15,193 nt of DNA from Arachidicoccus sp050436765 (lineage in GTDB: Bacteria > Bacteroidota > Bacteroidia > Chitinophagales > Chitinophagaceae): NCBI RefSeq assembly GCF_050436765.1, contig NZ_JBNQGD010000344.1:1-15193 (forward strand), read 5' to 3'. Below the pieces are notes generated by a model. That model made no database searches, was not told the origin of the DNA, and saw nothing but the letters and a program-made list of their open reading frames with translations. Position numbers and translations under genes: made by a program. Below, piece after piece: positions 1 through 6,927 of this stretch. How positions within the stretch are numbered: position 1 is the stretch's first letter; each line of letters begins with the position of its first letter.

Positions 1-23
1 ATAACTTTTAAAATTTAAATAAA

Positions 24-560
24 ATGATTTCATCCGTTGCGGTATTTTGCGGCTCTCAAAATGGCAAGAACCCCGTCTATCTTGAACATGCTGAAGCATT
101 AGGAAAATTACTGGCAAAAAATAATATTCATATTGTCTATGGTGGTGGTAATTCAGGAATAATGGGGGCTGTTGCCAATCGCTGTTTAAATAATGGGGGT
201 TATGTTACTGGTATTATTCCTAAAATGTTGGTGGAAAAAGAACGTGCACACACAAACCTTTCGCAAATTCATATTGTGGAAGACATGCATACACGCAAGC
301 AGATGATGTATAGCCTGTGTGAAGCTATTTTAATCTTACCAGGTGGAAATGGCACATTGGACGAAATGTTTGAAACCATTACTTGGAATGTGCTGAATAT
401 TCACAATAAGAAAATTATTTTACTCAATTCTGCGGGCTTTTATGATGCGCTGATTGAGCATACAAAAACTATGCGTACGGAAGGATTCCTGTATACGCCT
501 GATAATATCGATATCTGTAGTTCACCAGAAGAAATTATGGAAATCCTTACCAAAGATTGA
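24..560 (+). CDS. LOG family protein (cytokinin riboside 5'-monophosphate phosphoribohydrolase-like)
   Basis: A 178-residue Rossmann-fold protein of the LOG / TIGR00730 type. Known members hydrolyse nucleoside 5'-monophosphates (AMP or cytokinin ribotides) to the free base and ribose 5-phosphate in the cytoplasm. Visible motifs are FCGSQNG at residues 8-14, the glycine loop GGGNSGIMG at 40-48, the conserved Arg-Lys pair in MHTRK at 89-92, and the family signature PGGNGTLDE at 106-114, whose glutamate and the Arg are catalytic in the family. The length is normal for the family and no signal peptide is present. The ATG at 24 follows an A/T-rich leader typical of Bacteroidota. The 3' end overlaps the convergent membrane-protein gene by 14 nt. 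The family call is firm, but the physiological substrate is unknown and a cytokinin role is not implied. Confidence 0.93.
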   Translation: MISSVAVFCGSQNGKNPVYLEHAEALGKLLAKNNIHIVYGGGNSGIMGAVANRCLNNGGYVTGIIPKMLVEKERAHTNLSQIHIVEDMHTRKQMMYSLCEAILILPGGNGTLDEMFETITWNVLNIHNKKIILLNSAGFYDALIEHTKTMRTEGFLYTPDNIDICSSPEEIMEILTKD

Positions 561-1185
561 TATTGAAGCCTGTTTTGATGACCGGTTGTATACTAGAGCG
601 AAGTATGCCGTTATTGTCTATATAATGATCGCGATAAGGTGAATTAATATTGTTCAAGAAATCCATTCCCACACTGAAAAAGAAGCTCGATTGGCCGTAA
701 ACGCGGGTGGCATAACCAATCGAACCAATTAAACTTGGCGCATTGTAATTCTCTCTCGGTTGCTTACTGCCGTCCTGATTGATTATGCGGGAGGTGACAA
801 AATTCTCTTCAAAGGATGCTTCGAAGAATAAAAAATTTACGGGATAAACCCTTGCAAACGGTGCGATGCCTATATTCCAGGTACGGTATTTTTCACTCGT
901 ATAGAACTTCTGGTAGCTATAAATACCGTTGAAGCCCACACCTACATCTACATATTGATTGATGGAATAGCCTACCGATGGATTAATACCAAATGAGCCC
1001 CCACCGTCGCCGAAGCCGGCCAAAAAGTTGCCGCCCAAAAAATAATGATGAGGTTTTTGCTGCGTTGTATCTTGCTGGTTATAGTTACTGAATTCTATTT
1101 GATCGTCGCTGTTATTGGTATTTTGTGCAAATGCATTTATTAATACAAATGAAAACAAAAACAATACAGATATCTTTTTTATCAT
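547..1185 (-). CDS. Outer-membrane beta-barrel protein, small
   Basis: A 212-residue protein with a clear signal peptide: Lys-Lys near the N-terminus, a hydrophobic core, and probable cleavage after AFA near residue 20, before a Gln. The mature part alternates aromatic and glycine-rich strands (for example GGNFLAGFGDGGGSFGINPSVGYS cut across residues 51-74) and ends in a hydrophobic strand with a terminal Trp, as expected for an 8- to 10-strand outer-membrane barrel. No enzymatic motif is visible. It is the last gene of the minus-strand run, 25 nt after the FAD oxidase gene, and its stop codon lies inside the 3' end of the convergent LOG gene. It may be a porin-like or structural barrel. I recognise the class but not a specific named family. 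Confidence 0.82.
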   Translation of the reverse strand: MIKKISVLFLFSFVLINAFAQNTNNSDDQIEFSNYNQQDTTQQKPHHYFLGGNFLAGFGDGGGSFGINPSVGYSINQYVDVGVGFNGIYSYQKFYTSEKYRTWNIGIAPFARVYPVNFLFFEASFEENFVTSRIINQDGSKQPRENYNAPSLIGSIGYATRVYGQSSFFFSVGMDFLNNINSPYRDHYIDNNGILRSSIQPVIKTGFNINLW

Positions 1186-1210
1186 ACGATTTATTTTATC
1201 AGATTTAGTT

Positions 1211-2605
1211 TTAAAGATCGAATATCTTCCCCACGTTTAAAATATTGTTGGGGTCAAATGTTTTTTTGATACCACGCATTAGATTTAACTGTACTTCATT
1301 AAATACAATAGGCATATATCTTTTCTGAATCAGTCCGATTCCATGCTCGGCACTAATAGTTCCGCCAAGATTATATACCAGTTTAAAAAGTTCTTCAAGT
1401 ATTGCGGTCATTTCCTGGTTTTCAAAGCTATTGGGGATACCTTCTTTCTTAATGCGTATGTGTAAGTTGCCATCTCCTGCGTGACCATAGCAGACTACTT
1501 CAAAGTTATGCTTAGCGCCCAGTGCTTTTACACCCCTTATTAATTTTGGCAGCTCCGCCCGGGGAACCACCGTATCTTCCTCAATAGTGTAGCCGTCCAG
1601 TTTTACTGCTTCTGCGGCCCGGCGGCGTATTTTCCAAAGCTCTTCTTTTTGTTGTGCATCATCAGCGAAAAAGATCTCACCAGCTTCAAAATCTTGTAAT
1701 AGAGTAGCGATGGCTTCCATTTCTTGCATCAGCACATCCATATTGTTACCATCTACTTCAATGATGAGATGGGCTTCAATATCGTCGTTTACCGGAACAG
1801 CGTGACTGCCCAATAGTTTGCTGGTAATTTTCAATGCATTTATTTCTACCAATTCCATAGCGCTCGGTGTAAAACCTGCGCGGAAGATGGCACTCACGGC
1901 TTCACTTGCCTTTTCTACCGACGCAAATGGTGCCAACATTAACAGGTCGTACTTTGGAAAGGGGATTAGTCTTAAAACAATCTTAGTGACAATACCTAAG
2001 GTTCCTTCACTTCCTACAATTAATTGTGTAAGGTTATAGCCAGTAGCATTTTTCAAAACATTACTACCAGTCCAAATGATTTCACCGGTGGGCAAAACAA
2101 CTTCTAAGTTAAGGACGTAATCTTTCACCACTCCGTACTTTACAGCTTTTGGACCACCACTATTTTCGGCAATATTACCGCCAATGAAACAAGACCCTTT
2201 ACTGTTTGGATCGGGAGGGTAGAATAATCCTTTTTCTTTTACGGCCTCTTGTAAGACTTCGGTAATAACACCCGGTTCGGTAATTATTTGCAGGTTGCGT
2301 TCATCGATCTCCAAAATCTTATTCATCCTTTCGATAGATAATAAAACGCCCCCATAATTTGCTAAAGCACCACCGCTTAAACCTGTTCCGGCTCCCCTGG
2401 GCGTCACTGGAATTTTATGTTCATTACAAAGTTTTATGACAGCACTTATTTCTTCGGTTGTACGAGGCTTTAATACCACGGAAGGCAGATAAGATAATCG
2501 TTCTGTTTCGTCGTGCGAATAATGTTGCAGTGTTTCCTCATCAGCAAAAACGTTACTTTCACCAATGATATTTTTGAATGTTTGAAAAAGTTCCGCGGAG
2601 ATCAT
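1211..2605 (-). CDS. FAD-binding oxidase, GlcD / D-lactate dehydrogenase-like
   Basis: A 464-residue flavoprotein of the vanillyl-alcohol-oxidase superfamily that oxidises a 2-hydroxy acid (glycolate, D-lactate or D-2-hydroxyglutarate in known relatives) to the keto acid. The N-terminal FAD-binding domain shows PRGAGTGLSGGA at 69-80 and PPDPNSKGSCFIGGNIAENS at 130-149. The C-terminal domain shows YGHAGDGNLH at 373-382 with two histidines typical of the metal/substrate site, SAEHGIG at 418-424, and a closing DPNNILNVGK at 451-460. The length matches stand-alone GlcD proteins. No glcE or glcF partner is adjacent and no Fe-S motif is fused, so the electron acceptor is unclear. It lies 41 nt downstream of dapB in the same direction and is probably co-transcribed. 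The exact substrate cannot be decided from the sequence. Confidence 0.9.
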   Translation of the reverse strand: MISAELFQTFKNIIGESNVFADEETLQHYSHDETERLSYLPSVVLKPRTTEEISAVIKLCNEHKIPVTPRGAGTGLSGGALANYGGVLLSIERMNKILEIDERNLQIITEPGVITEVLQEAVKEKGLFYPPDPNSKGSCFIGGNIAENSGGPKAVKYGVVKDYVLNLEVVLPTGEIIWTGSNVLKNATGYNLTQLIVGSEGTLGIVTKIVLRLIPFPKYDLLMLAPFASVEKASEAVSAIFRAGFTPSAMELVEINALKITSKLLGSHAVPVNDDIEAHLIIEVDGNNMDVLMQEMEAIATLLQDFEAGEIFFADDAQQKEELWKIRRRAAEAVKLDGYTIEEDTVVPRAELPKLIRGVKALGAKHNFEVVCYGHAGDGNLHIRIKKEGIPNSFENQEMTAILEELFKLVYNLGGTISAEHGIGLIQKRYMPIVFNEVQLNLMRGIKKTFDPNNILNVGKIFDL

Positions 2606-2646
2606 TTTGGTTGATACTTTATTTTTTATTGGAGTGTGGTTTATTT

Positions 2647-3366
2647 TTATTCGCCAAACAATACATCTTTCATGGTAAAAATACCTGATTTATTATGTAA
2701 GAATTCTGCTGCCAACACAGCGCCACCGGCAAAACCTTTGCGATTATGTGCTGTATGTATAATTTCAATATCGTCAATAGCAGAGTGATACATTATTTTG
2801 TGTGTGCCAGGTGCAGGATCTATTCTCTCGGAAAGAATGACCAAATCTTCCTTGTTTTCACTCGGTTGATTTACCCATTGCTTTTTTGATTTAATAGCTT
2901 GCAATACTTGCTCAGCAAGTGTTATAGCTGTTCCGCTTGGAGCATCTTTTTTTTGTGTATGATGAATTTCCTCTAAGGATACATTGTATTCTGGATAAGG
3001 TTCCATCAGTTCTGCGAGGTATTTATTCAGTTCAAAGAACAGATTTACACCTACGCTATAATTGCTACTATATAAGAAAGCACCATTTTTTTCTTCGATT
3101 AATTGGGCTACAGTTTCCCACTGCGTCAACCAACCAGTAGAGCCAGAGACAATGGCTACGCCTGCCTTAATACATTTAGAGATATTGGCAGCGGCAGTTT
3201 CCGGCCCTGTGAATTCAATAGCGACATCTGCTTTTTTGATGGATTCGTCCGTGAAATCTTCTGTATTATCAATATTTATTTTTAGGACGATTTCATGTCC
3301 TTTGGCTATGGCAATTTCTTCAATCGCTTTTCCCATCTTTCCGTATCCTATTAATGCTATTTTCAT
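2647..3366 (-). CDS. dapB: 4-hydroxy-tetrahydrodipicolinate reductase
   Basis: A 239-residue cytoplasmic reductase of the diaminopimelate/lysine pathway, using NAD(P)H to convert 4-hydroxy-tetrahydrodipicolinate to tetrahydrodipicolinate. The nucleotide loop GYGKMG is at residues 7-12. The DapB signature EEIHHTQKKDAPSGTA spans 132-147, including the catalytic His-His and Lys139. The shorter length compared with about 270 residues in proteobacteria is normal for the Bacteroidota form. Start and stop are well placed: the ATG follows the DUF5683 gene by 31 nt and the GlcD-like gene begins 41 nt after the stop. No other lysine gene is in the window. The neighbourhood with parA, parB and DUF5683 is common in Bacteroidota and is probably positional rather than functional. 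Confidence 0.96.
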   Translation of the reverse strand: MKIALIGYGKMGKAIEEIAIAKGHEIVLKINIDNTEDFTDESIKKADVAIEFTGPETAAANISKCIKAGVAIVSGSTGWLTQWETVAQLIEEKNGAFLYSSNYSVGVNLFFELNKYLAELMEPYPEYNVSLEEIHHTQKKDAPSGTAITLAEQVLQAIKSKKQWVNQPSENKEDLVILSERIDPAPGTHKIMYHSAIDDIEIIHTAHNRKGFAGGAVLAAEFLHNKSGIFTMKDVLFGE

Positions 3367-3397
3367 AAAAAATCAAAATTAAAAAAAACAATCGGGT

Positions 3398-4147
3398 TTA
3401 TTTCAAAGTAAAGCTAAATGCAATGCCCGGTGCGCGTACATATTGAAAATATGTTGGATTAATACGCATACTTAAATCGGGGCCTACGTCAAAGTCTCGT
3501 AAATGCCCGAAAACAGTAGCATCTGCCACATTCAGTCCCCAGCCTAGTAAAACGGCCAAAAGGGCATAATCACGATATTGTCTAAATTGATTACGATAGG
3601 CTTGTACGGAGGTTAGAAAGTTTTGTTTGCCATTGGCTTGCCCAGATTCATAATCATAGTAAGTTTTAAACTTGGGGTCCATCTTAGAAATTTGAGAATC
3701 GTCATTTTCGCCACCTTGTGATAAGGGTAAAGAGTTAAAAACAGCACTGTAGGCAAAACGGGCCTTTTTATATTCTTTGTTATTACTAATAAATAAATAA
3801 ACAGGCACGCCCACTGCTGCAACTGCAAGCGGAACTTTCCAGTATTCATGATTATATGCCTGCCCTAATCCAGGAAATATAATTGATCGAAGAGTGGCCT
3901 CTTGTGGTGTGTGTTTGGGCTTTTGCTTAAGCTGTAAGTTGTTAAGAACAGGTCTTTGCGCATCTTGCGCAATAGTATCCGCTGCCGCTTTTAGGCTTCT
4001 ATTGCCCAGTGTATCCGTCTTTGCCGTTATAGGGAGTAACGTTTTTGAGGATATTACTTTGTGCAAAGAATCTTGTTGCTGGCCCCACAAAATATTGCTT
4101 ATTACTAAGCAAAAAACCAGAAGAAGGGAAGTTTTAAGATGGTACAT
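3398..4147 (-). CDS. DUF5683-family membrane protein
   Basis: A 249-residue protein with an N-terminal signal peptide or anchor (hydrophobic residues about 7-20, ending near WGQ), a low-complexity polar linker to about residue 83, then a conserved block RSIIFPGLGQAYNHEYWK at 87-104. That block is followed by a hydrophobic stretch at about 105-120, and a second hydrophobic segment lies at about 195-210. The PGLGQ.YN..YWK pattern is the hallmark of the Bacteroidota DUF5683 family, whose function is unknown to me. The C-terminal tail (about 225-249) contains beta-type aromatic strands. It sits 9 nt after parB and 31 nt before dapB, so translational coupling with parB is plausible. The recurrent position beside parAB in this phylum hints at an envelope role linked to cell growth, but that is inference. 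Confidence 0.82.
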   Translation of the reverse strand: MYHLKTSLLLVFCLVISNILWGQQQDSLHKVISSKTLLPITAKTDTLGNRSLKAAADTIAQDAQRPVLNNLQLKQKPKHTPQEATLRSIIFPGLGQAYNHEYWKVPLAVAAVGVPVYLFISNNKEYKKARFAYSAVFNSLPLSQGGENDDSQISKMDPKFKTYYDYESGQANGKQNFLTSVQAYRNQFRQYRDYALLAVLLGWGLNVADATVFGHLRDFDVGPDLSMRINPTYFQYVRAPGIAFSFTLK

Positions 4148-4156
4148 TCAATATAA

Positions 4157-5104
4157 TTAACCCACGTGAATATTCATTGTTTCCAATAATTTATTGAGTT
4201 CCTGCAGTGAATAATATTCGATTAAAATACTGCCATTACCTTTTTTGCTATGTGCCAATTTTACTTTTGTGCCGAAGTGAGATGCAAGATTGTCTTCAAT
4301 CTTTTTATAAGCGGGGGGTAGTTGACTACCCGGGGATGCTTTTGCACTGTTTTGCAACGCGGAATTATTAATCGATTTTACTAAAGCTTCTGTTTGTCTG
4401 ACACTTAGGCCTCTTTCTTTTATTTCTTTAAAAGCAAAAAGTTGTTTGTCAACAGTTTCCAAAGTAATTAATGCTCTCGCATGACCCATACTAATTGTAG
4501 CATATCTAACTGCCAGTTGAATATCGGGAGGCAATTTTAACAAACGAATATAATTGGCGACGGTGCTTCTTTCTTTGCCCATTCTCTCAGCTACTTGCTC
4601 CTGGGTATAGGCCAGTTCATCCATCATTCTTTGATAACTCAAACCTATTTCAATGGCATTTAAGTCTTCGCGTTGTAAATTTTCTAGTAGCGCGAGTTCA
4701 AGTAAGTCTGCATTATTCGCGTGACGAACATATACGGGTACGTCATTTAAACCGGCTATTTTAGCAGCACGAAAGCGACGTTCACCCGCAATCAGTCTGT
4801 ATTTGCCGGTTGGCATTTTGCTGACAGTTAAAGGCTGAATGATATCGTGCAGTTTGATAGAGGCAGCTAATTCATTCATTGCTTTTTCATCAAAATCGTT
4901 ACGTGGATTTTTAGGATTTATTTCAATATCCTTAATGGCAATACGCAAGGAAGCGGTAGCTTCTTCAACAATTTTAGGATTGAGATTCCCAGCGGTTGTT
5001 TTCAAGTCAGAGTCGATATTCTCCAACAAAGAGCGTATACCTTTACCAAGCGCTTCTTTGCCTTGTGTCGGTTTCTTTGATGGAATTGCTTTTGATGTTG
5101 CCAT
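4157..5104 (-). CDS. parB: Chromosome partitioning protein ParB
   Basis: A 315-residue DNA-binding CTPase that loads at parS sites and slides along DNA to form the partition complex moved by ParA. The N-terminal ParB/Srx domain (about 55-150) carries the CTP-binding motif GERRFRAAK at 107-115 and the ENLQRED box at 141-147. The central helix-turn-helix region (about 166-205) contains YTQEQVAERMGKERSTVANY. A Lys/Gly-containing C-terminal dimerisation segment occupies about 265-312. A basic N-terminal tail (residues 1-25, including GKGIRSLLE) resembles the ParA-stimulating peptide of chromosomal ParB proteins. It follows parA by 48 nt. No convincing parS palindrome is in the window, so the loading sites must lie elsewhere. 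Confidence 0.96.
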   Translation of the reverse strand: MATSKAIPSKKPTQGKEALGKGIRSLLENIDSDLKTTAGNLNPKIVEEATASLRIAIKDIEINPKNPRNDFDEKAMNELAASIKLHDIIQPLTVSKMPTGKYRLIAGERRFRAAKIAGLNDVPVYVRHANNADLLELALLENLQREDLNAIEIGLSYQRMMDELAYTQEQVAERMGKERSTVANYIRLLKLPPDIQLAVRYATISMGHARALITLETVDKQLFAFKEIKERGLSVRQTEALVKSINNSALQNSAKASPGSQLPPAYKKIEDNLASHFGTKVKLAHSKKGNGSILIEYYSLQELNKLLETMNIHVG

Positions 5105-5152
5105 TATGTATAATATCCGTTATTTGTTTGCTGATCTAAATACAGCAACAGG

Positions 5153-5953
5153 TTATTGAATTATTTTTTTCTTGTTGGGAATTTTAGTCATATTGTTTTT
5201 TTGCAAAACCTCTTTAGCTAAATTCAAATAATTAATTGCGCCTTTACTGTCTGAATCGTAAAGTATTACAGGCTTGCCAAAACTTGGAGCTTCACTCAAA
5301 CGTGTATTCCTATGGATGATGGTATCGAAAACCAATTCATCAAAATGGCGTCTAACTTCACTCACAACTTGATTGCTCAACCGTAAACGTCCGTCATACA
5401 TGGTCATTAATATACCTTCAATTTCCAATTGTTGGTTAAGGCGATTTTGAACGATTTTTATGGTGTTTAATAATTTCCCCAATCCTTCTAACGCGAAAAA
5501 TTCGCATTGTACAGGTACTACTACGCTGTCAGAGGCTACCAAAGAGTTTACGGTAATTAATCCCAATGAAGGGGAGCAGTCAATGACAATAAAATCGTAT
5601 TGGTCTCTGATGGGTTCCAATATTGTTTTCATTACATTTTCACGATTAGGAGAATTGATCATTTCAATTTCTGCACCCACCAAATCAATATGAGATGGTA
5701 TCAAATCAAGAAAAGGCACATCGCTCTTCAAAATCACCTCTTGTGCGGGTGTTTCGTTTACCATACAGTCATACAAACTGTTAGTGACGTTATGCAGATC
5801 GAAACCAATACCTGTAGTGCTATTAGCCTGAGGATCAGCATCAATGAGCAACGTTTTATATTCGAGTACTGCAAAACTTGCTGCTAAATTGATTGCGGTT
5901 GTTGTTTTACCTACGCCGCCTTTTTGATTGGCTACGCCAATGATTCTTGCCAT
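5153..5953 (-). CDS. parA: Chromosome partitioning ATPase ParA (Soj)
   Basis: A 266-residue deviant-Walker ATPase that dimerises on nucleoid DNA and drives segregation of ParB-parS complexes. The deviant Walker A motif KGGVGKTTTA at 11-20 has the signature lysine at position 11. The A' motif LIDADPQANST is at 36-46 and Walker B VIDCSPSLG at 123-131. The DNA-contacting arginine region NTRLSEAPSFGKP is at 216-228. There is no N-terminal HTH, so this is the short chromosomal Soj type and not a plasmid type Ia ParA. It is the first gene of the six-gene minus-strand run and has a good Bacteroidota -7 box about 20 nt before its ATG. The Lys-rich tail (257-264) is longer than needed for the fold. 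Confidence 0.96.
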   Translation of the reverse strand: MARIIGVANQKGGVGKTTTAINLAASFAVLEYKTLLIDADPQANSTTGIGFDLHNVTNSLYDCMVNETPAQEVILKSDVPFLDLIPSHIDLVGAEIEMINSPNRENVMKTILEPIRDQYDFIVIDCSPSLGLITVNSLVASDSVVVPVQCEFFALEGLGKLLNTIKIVQNRLNQQLEIEGILMTMYDGRLRLSNQVVSEVRRHFDELVFDTIIHRNTRLSEAPSFGKPVILYDSDSKGAINYLNLAKEVLQKNNMTKIPNKKKIIQ

Positions 5954-5973
5954 ATGCTATATTATTATCCGCT

Positions 5974-6004
5974 CAAAGATACATTTCTAAAGTGAAAAGT
6001 GAAA
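5974..6004 (-). promoter_or_regulatory. Candidate promoter for the parA operon
   Basis: On the minus strand TATCTTTG (5974-5981) matches the Bacteroidota -7 consensus TAnnTTTG exactly. A TTTC (6001-6004), one base from the -33 TTTG, lies 19 nt upstream. The expected start of transcription leaves a leader of about 15 nt. It is the only good promoter candidate before the parA-parB-DUF5683-dapB-oxidase-OMP run. A short imperfect AGTGAAA repeat lies at about 5990-6011 next to the -33 position. Confidence 0.5.
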
Positions 6005-6049
6005 AGCGAATGGTGAATTGTGGAAAATCTTACAAATTATACCAAAATA

Positions 6050-6736
6050 TTATACATTGATTGTTGTTCCAGGTTTAGGAAGCAAGAGCGTTTTTCCCTT
6101 GTCTGCAAACAATTTAGTAGCCTTGTGCGTATCAATCTTTATTAGATCGAAGGTGTTGTAGTGTACGCCAATAACTTTATTGCACTGAATAAAATCTGAT
6201 GCGATAGCCGCATCAGCTGCGTCCATTGTGTAATTTCCCCCAATTGGCAAAACGGCGAAATCCAATTTCGTCCAATAGGGCAATAATTGCATGTCCATTG
6301 TTAAGCTTGTATCACCCGCATAATAAAAGTTGCCTTCTTTAGATGTAAATACAAAGCCTAAAGGATTGGCACCGTAGCTACCATCCGGTAAGCCCGAAGA
6401 ATGTATCGCATTTACCGCACGTACGTTGGCAAAGCCAAAATCTACCGGGCCGCCGTGATTTATAGGATGCAATTTTTCCAATCCTTGCTTGTTTAACCAG
6501 TTGACAATTTCCGGAGCCGCAACCACTAATGCGCCTGTTTTTTTTGCAACCGGTAATGCGTCGGCTACATGATCACCATGTCCATGGGTGATAAAAATAT
6601 AATCTGCTTTAATTGAGTCGACGTCAATGCCATTCGCAGAGGGGTTCCCGGTGAAAAAAGGGTCGAATAAAATGGTTTTCCCTTGAATAATAACTGCAAA
6701 AGTAGCATGACCATAGTACGTGAATTGCATAATCAA
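6050..6736 (-). CDS. UPF0173-type metal-dependent hydrolase (metallo-beta-lactamase fold)
   Basis: A 228-residue cytoplasmic protein with the metallo-beta-lactamase fold. The metal-binding motif HGHGDH is at 51-56. Further ligands are visible as His112 (AIHSS), Asp142 (YAGDTS) and His192 (GVHYNTF), so the dinuclear site is complete. The opening FTYYGHATFAV and the IGGNYTMDAADA block at 165-176 are characteristic of the UPF0173 / UlaG-like subgroup; the substrate is not known. Two in-frame ATGs compete. The one at 6730 (third codon) would start MQFTYYGH, closer to the usual family N-terminus, so the true protein may be 226 residues. It stands alone, with its own -7 box upstream and the parA promoter region downstream. 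Confidence 0.88.
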   Translation of the reverse strand: MIMQFTYYGHATFAVIIQGKTILFDPFFTGNPSANGIDVDSIKADYIFITHGHGDHVADALPVAKKTGALVVAAPEIVNWLNKQGLEKLHPINHGGPVDFGFANVRAVNAIHSSGLPDGSYGANPLGFVFTSKEGNFYYAGDTSLTMDMQLLPYWTKLDFAVLPIGGNYTMDAADAAIASDFIQCNKVIGVHYNTFDLIKIDTHKATKLFADKGKTLLLPKPGTTINV

Positions 6737-6768
6737 TATTTTAAAGTTGAGAAAGTGAAAGAAGAGAG

Positions 6769-6776
6769 CAAATATA
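6769..6776 (-). promoter_or_regulatory. Candidate -7 box for the UPF0173 hydrolase gene
   Basis: The minus strand reads TATATTTG, an exact match to TAnnTTTG, about 33 nt before the ATG. The -33 element is weak (TTCG at 6797-6800, 20-nt spacer). It is one side of a divergent pair with the box at 6884-6891. Confidence 0.4.
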
Positions 6777-6821
6777 ATTTTTGCTATTCATTATTCCGAA
6801 TTGGCCCCGAATGTTTCACAA

Positions 6822-6849
6822 ATTATTTGCCGATTATTTGCCGATTATT
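6822..6849. repeat. 11-bp tandem repeat, about 2.5 copies
   Basis: ATTATTTGCCG occurs twice head to tail (6822-6832 and 6833-6843), followed by a partial copy ATTATT (6844-6849). It lies almost midway between the two divergent -7 boxes. An 11-bp period is about one helical turn, so it could present repeated protein sites on one DNA face. Slippage is an alternative explanation. Confidence 0.75.
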
Positions 6850-6883
6850 CTCTGCGGGAGCCCAAGAAGTTGTATTAACTTTT

Positions 6884-6891
6884 TACTTTTG
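6884..6891 (+). promoter_or_regulatory. Candidate -7 box for the metallophosphoesterase gene
   Basis: TACTTTTG matches TAnnTTTG exactly and lies 36 nt before the ATG at 6928. No TTTG-like -33 element is found at 17-23 nt upstream, so the promoter is either weak or activator-dependent. Confidence 0.38.
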
Positions 6892-6927
6892 AATTTGATA
6901 CTTCTGTAAACACATAAAAGAATATAT

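Noticed and set aside
454..642. 62-codon plus-strand frame overlapping the LOG gene end
   Set aside because: It overlaps both LOG and the barrel gene in other frames and shows no protein-like features.
3062..3382. 106-codon plus-strand open frame antisense to dapB
   Set aside because: It is the complement of a well-supported dapB with its full signature, so it is a shadow frame.
4161..4170. CACGTG core near the parB stop codon, a possible parS site
   Set aside because: Only the six-base core and two adjacent bases agree with TGTTTCACGTGAAACA; the flanks do not form the palindrome.
6812..6819. TGTTTCAC, a perfect left half of parS
   Set aside because: The right half (AAATTATT) does not match, so it is only a half-site expected by chance.
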